Position numbers and translations under genes: made by a program. From Candidatus Azambacteria bacterium (lineage in GTDB: Bacteria > Patescibacteriota > Minisyncoccia > GWC2-36-17 > M10-OD1-4), in contig JACQDS010000057.1 of the NCBI GenBank assembly GCA_016200995.1, positions 1-6,464 of the forward strand: a stretch of DNA of 6,464 bases, written 5' to 3'. Below are positions 5,618 to 6,464 of this stretch, in pieces (the first letter of the stretch is position 1; the number at the start of each line of letters is the position of its first letter). The notes below the pieces were generated by a model. The model had not been told where the DNA came from. It searched no databases and was given only the letters and a program-made list of their open reading frames with translations.

Positions 5618-5667
5618 CTACATACTGAATATTCTGACATTCGGAGGAGAAAAGACTCCCAAAGTCT
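5585..5667 (-). ncRNA. Candidate small RNA (about 83 nt) between dus and the flavin reductase gene
   Basis: The call rests on a near-consensus promoter followed by a strong terminator, with no reading frame of substance between. From the predicted +1 (about 5667) the RNA would open with a short hairpin (AAGACT with AGTCTT; the 5' base of the stem is one before +1, so it may lose a pair). Next comes a pyrimidine-rich segment TTTTCTCCTCC (5643-5653) and an AU-rich stretch around GAATATTC. It ends in the terminator stem and U7 tail. CUCCUCC is complementary to GGAGGAG, so it resembles a Shine-Dalgarno-targeting seed. The alternative is an attenuated 5' leader of the flavin reductase-rsmE operon. 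I recognise no known RNA family. Confidence 0.5.
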
Positions 5668-5673
5668 TATATA

Positions 5674-5702
5674 ATTATACTCCCCATTTACTCCAAAGTC
5701 AA
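5674..5702 (-). promoter_or_regulatory. Near-consensus sigma70-type promoter inside the dus 3' end
   Basis: The minus strand reads TTGACT (5697-5702), a 17-bp spacer, then TATAAT (5674-5679). This matches the consensus at 11 of 12 positions with optimal spacing and is the best promoter in the window. The -35 box lies in the last codons of the dihydrouridine synthase gene and the spacer covers its TAA stop. Predicted +1 is about 5667. It does not serve a protein gene directly, because the terminator at 5584-5617 intervenes. Confidence 0.8.
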
Positions 5703-6464
5703 CGAGCTTATCCCCAGCTTAAATTCAGAGATGATCTTTTCGCATTCCTCTGCATTTTCGGCGCTCATCAGCTTCACTCTCAAGTCTCTGGCTCCGGAAA
5801 ATCCGTGGGCATACCAAGCTAAATGTTTTTTCATGGTGTAAAATTTCTTTTCCGGAAAAATAGATTCAAAATATTTCGCGTGCTCAATAGCAACATCAAG
5901 CTTCTCGCCAAAATCCGCCTCCCTGCCGGCAAAGATCCAAGGATTTCCAAAAGCCGCTCTGCCTATCAATACGCCGTCAACTCCGTATTTTTTTATTTTT
6001 TCTTCCGCAGATCTTAGATCCTTCACATCGCCATTCCCTAAAACCAAAGTTTCTGTTTTTTTTATTATCTCCGCCGCCCTTGCTATCGCCTCCCAATCCG
6101 CCTCGCCGGTATACATCTGCTTGAGAGTCCTTCCGTGTATTGATATATTTGCCGGCTCAGTTTCAAGCAGATGCAAAGCCCAGTCTTCTATCACTATTTT
6201 GTCATATCCTATTCTTGTCTTTATTGATACCGGCATTTCCCTTCTTTCAACTTTCAATTTTTTACTTGCAACTCTATATACGATATTTTCCGGCAAACCA
6301 AACTCTGAAAGACTCTTGCCTTCCGACCATTCCTTGACTCCTCTTTTTACGCTTTTCACTATATCTTTTGCGAGCTCCGGAGTTTTGATAAGTCCAGCGC
6401 CGCCGCCTCTCTTGGCGACATTTTTATCCGGACAGCCCAGATTTATGTCTATACCGTCAAAGCC
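5688..6464 (-). CDS. dus: tRNA-dihydrouridine synthase, partial (N-terminus beyond window)
   Basis: This FMN enzyme reduces uridines of the tRNA D-loop to dihydrouridine with NADPH. The reading frame stays open to the window edge, giving 258 codons plus stop. About 60-70 N-terminal residues of the TIM barrel are missing. Counting from the edge, motifs are GFDGIDINLGCP with catalytic Cys11, GGGAGLI (20-26), SIKTRIGYD with FMN-contacting Lys82, SIHGRT with His110, QMYTGEADW (116-124), the phosphate-site GNGDVKD (143-149) and IGRAAFGNPWIF (167-178). A C-terminal helical domain follows, as in DusA/B/C. A GTG at 6359 could be mistaken for the start, but Cys11 lies upstream of it. About 34 residues (44-77) sit between the helix after Cys11 and strand VSIKTRIG, where DusB has only a short turn. 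Which uridine it modifies cannot be told. The frame ends in TAA inside a promoter spacer. Confidence 0.95.
   Translation of the reverse strand, partial: GFDGIDINLGCPDKNVAKRGGGAGLIKTPELAKDIVKSVKRGVKEWSEGKSLSEFGLPENIVYRVASKKLKVERREMPVSIKTRIGYDKIVIEDWALHLLETEPANISIHGRTLKQMYTGEADWEAIARAAEIIKKTETLVLGNGDVKDLRSAEEKIKKYGVDGVLIGRAAFGNPWIFAGREADFGEKLDVAIEHAKYFESIFPEKKFYTMKKHLAWYAHGFSGARDLRVKLMSAENAEECEKIISEFKLGISSLTLE

Noticed and set aside
5652..5668. AAGACT/AGTCTT hairpin after dus as a terminator
   Set aside because: The six-pair stem has only four Ts after it, interrupted by C. The much stronger hairpin at 5584-5617 does the job, and this one is better read as the 5' hairpin of the candidate sRNA.
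6357..6359. GTG as the start codon of the dihydrouridine synthase
   Set aside because: The frame is open to the window edge, and the catalytic GCP motif and FMN-site strand lie upstream of this codon, so the true start is outside the window.

Overview
The window is a compact stretch of bacterial chromosome. All seven protein genes I can support lie on the minus strand. The only non-coding stretch of notable length is 2433-2693. The genes are conserved housekeeping and accessory enzymes, and I see no insertion sequence, phage gene or CRISPR array. TGA is a normal stop: the flavin reductase and rsmE both end in TGA, which rules out the TGA-as-glycine code of Gracilibacteria and Absconditabacteria. 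The DNA is AT-leaning, intergenic gaps are short, and start codons sit in AT-rich sequence without a clear Shine-Dalgarno. The gene mix (DUF167, a secreted subtilase, a Dus with an extra internal segment) would suit a candidate-phyla (Parcubacteria-like) bacterium. That assignment is an inference of moderate to low confidence.

Layout in transcription order, from high to low coordinates. (1) A tRNA-dihydrouridine synthase, cut at its N-terminus by the window edge, ends at 5688. (2) Its last codons contain a near-consensus sigma70-type promoter (TTGACT, 17 bp, TATAAT). About 80 nt further on is a strong intrinsic terminator, so 5585-5667 looks like an unannotated small RNA or an attenuated leader. 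(3) A flavodoxin-fold NAD(P)H-dependent FMN reductase and rsmE (16S rRNA m3U1498 methyltransferase) overlap by ATGA and form one operon. (4) A secreted subtilisin-like protease with signal peptide, I9-like prodomain, complete catalytic residues and an EF-hand-like calcium loop ends at a clear terminator. (5) A 73-residue DUF167 (YggU family) protein starts only 18 bp beyond that terminator. (6) A 156-bp nested inverted-repeat element follows, with perfect 26-bp outer arms around a perfect 26-bp inner palindrome. (7) glmS, full length with all catalytic residues, is followed after 1 bp by a membrane-anchored alpha/beta hydrolase that runs off the window.

The most interesting material is non-coding. 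It comprises the candidate sRNA with a CUCCUCC (anti-Shine-Dalgarno-like) segment, the nested inverted-repeat element before glmS, and a recurring promoter style. Extended -10 boxes (TGnTATAAT-like) sit so close to the start codons of glmS and DUF167 that leaderless or nearly leaderless mRNAs are predicted.
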